This document shows, piece by piece, positions 62,658 through 64,000 of a stretch of DNA of 64,000 bases. The notes below the pieces were generated by a model. It saw only the letters and a program-made list of their open reading frames with translations. It made no database searches and was not told where the DNA came from. The DNA is from Membranipora membranacea (Eukaryota; Bryozoa; Gymnolaemata; Cheilostomatida; Membraniporidae): positions 21,700,001 to 21,764,000 of the forward strand of contig OU612075.1 of the NCBI GenBank assembly GCA_914767715.1, read 5' to 3'. Position numbers and translations under genes: made by a program. Position 1 is the first letter of the stretch. Every line of letters begins with the position of its first letter.

Positions 62658-64000
62658 CTGCGTGTAACTGAAAATGATCTCATCCATGTATTTATTAATT
62701 AGACATGTGCGAGATGTAGAGATGTGCACTATTATTGCTCAGCAGCTGCACAGAAGCCTCGTTTAAATTTAAAGTTAAGGAAGACAGCTCTTGATATATA
62801 TACTTTTATTGGCAACCAAAGTCATCTCATTCGAAATGTTTTGCACTGCCAGAAAAAAATTTTTATTAAACAAAAAGAGAGAAACAGAAAGGAAATAATA
62901 TCATCAATGATGTTGGTCAAGTCAATAAAATATATTGAATAGTAAAGTTTTGAATGAACTGAACTTCTCTGTAGGTCTCAAATCAAATCAAATTGATCAA
63001 CAATGAGGTTCATTTAATTTATAAGTTATAGCTGGAAATGGAACGATGCCGAAGTACAATATTGCAGATTTTTTAGCTTTATTTTCTTATGAATCTAATG
63101 TTACTGATCTCTGCAGTAAGAGACAAATGATTTGACATCGGTAGAGAGCAACAGCTATGGTATTAAATACTTGTGAATTCAAACAAAATCCGATCTATGT
63201 TCATCACACCTCATCGATTCTGGTGTTAAGATTATGAGCGTTCAGAAAAAAACACACATAGATAACAAGAATATGAATTCTCTCAAAGATAAAACTGTGT
63301 ATAACCTACATAGATTGCAAGAAAGACAGTCTGTCAATTGCTGAGTTGATATCACTGGTTTGATCATGTGCAGCTATCCCATGAGTCCGGTAACAGCCTT
63401 CTCCTATCTTTGATTTACATTTACAAAGTTTAGTGAATCATGTTTGACTGTTATTTCTGGCAGAGTTTTTCATGCTGATCAGAATGATATACCGTTACCA
63501 AGTTCAATAGGCTGCCACAGGACTACAATGGCTCAATGATGGTGGCCACCACTGATTGATGATCCAAAGTAAATTTGCATGATTTTCTGTTAAATGTATT
63601 GCATATATTTTCTGTAAAATATTAGCCTTCGATTGTCTTCTCTTTGCAGTGGATGAAGACACTAAAACTTTCAAACGGCAGGGCAATAGTGATTGAAATT
63701 GTTAGAATTTGGCGAGACGGGATGAGACCGAGACAGCAAGAAAATTCGAGACGAGACGAGACCGAGACGAGACCGAGACATATATCAATGCCAATAAAAC
63801 ATTCTTCAGATATCACAATTTAAAAGAATGGTGGATATTCATTCACTATCACTAGTGCAATCAGCTAATAGTACAATCGATTCAATTTGTATCTTATCAT
63901 CTAGAAAATAATGAGGAACTATGTTGAGATCAAGTTTCATCAAATTCTGTCAAGCATTTATTGAATTATAGATGTCTAAAGAAAGCATTATGTAGTGTTG
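62658..64000. other. Non-coding right end
   Basis: No exon recognised. A minisatellite of gagacgagacc units lies at 63712-63780. Confidence 0.35.
63712..63780. repeat. gagac-type minisatellite
   Basis: Tandem gagacgagacc / gagacc units, about seven in total. Confidence 0.8.

Overview
This window is nuclear DNA from an invertebrate animal. Genes are split by AT-rich GT-AG introns of about 100 bp to over 2 kb, there are several families of tRNA-derived SINEs, non-LTR and BEL/Pao retroelements and foldback DNA transposons, and the proteins are metazoan-type (CNG channel, Ly6 proteins, 4EHP, EIF1AD, P450). The phylum cannot be fixed from sequence alone; an early-branching animal such as a sponge would fit, but that is a guess.

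Layout. (1) 187-5519 (+): 3' half of a cyclic-nucleotide-gated channel gene, six exons. (2) 6902-13644 (+): a 15-exon gene for a 972-residue protein with three N-terminal membrane segments, a Ran-binding-domain-like fold, aromatic/RGG repeats and a long Gln/Pro-rich tail; this architecture is new to me. (3) 14556-16410 and 18946-20855 (-): two paralogous GPI-anchored Ly6/three-finger protein genes with matching intron phases. (4) 21685-24770 (-): a single-pass membrane protein I do not recognise, 5' end unresolved. (5) 27737-29617 (-): complete EIF1AD gene, four exons. (6) 29618-34171: gene-free, with a hAT-type MITE bearing an 8-bp target duplication and a separate foldback element. (7) 34172-37788 (+): complete eIF4E2/4EHP gene, seven exons. 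(8) 38850-39925: non-LTR reverse transcriptase fragment. (9) 41768-46798 (-): complete seven-exon cytochrome P450 gene. (10) 46981-57117: a 10-kb foldback element with 1.7-kb terminal inverted repeats and a matching 9-10 bp target duplication, holding a PHD-finger/endonuclease non-LTR remnant and a BEL/Pao integrase. (11) 61102-62657 (+): a TATA-box gene for a small secreted protein made of 14-residue Asn/Gly repeats.

Exon models were built by eye. For the complete genes, splice phases match at every junction and the total CDS length divides by three (CNG fragment 456 aa, RanBD-like protein 972, Ly6-B 186, EIF1AD 172, eIF4E2 227, P450 505, NG-repeat protein 165). The genes do not look like one pathway; EIF1AD and 4EHP both concern translation factors but are separate units.

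The most unusual features are the membrane-anchored RanBD/RGG/poly-Q protein and a recurring pattern in four unrelated genes, where a splice junction with a short piece of its exon has been tandemly duplicated to leave decoy splice sites. One of these grew to about 11 copies.
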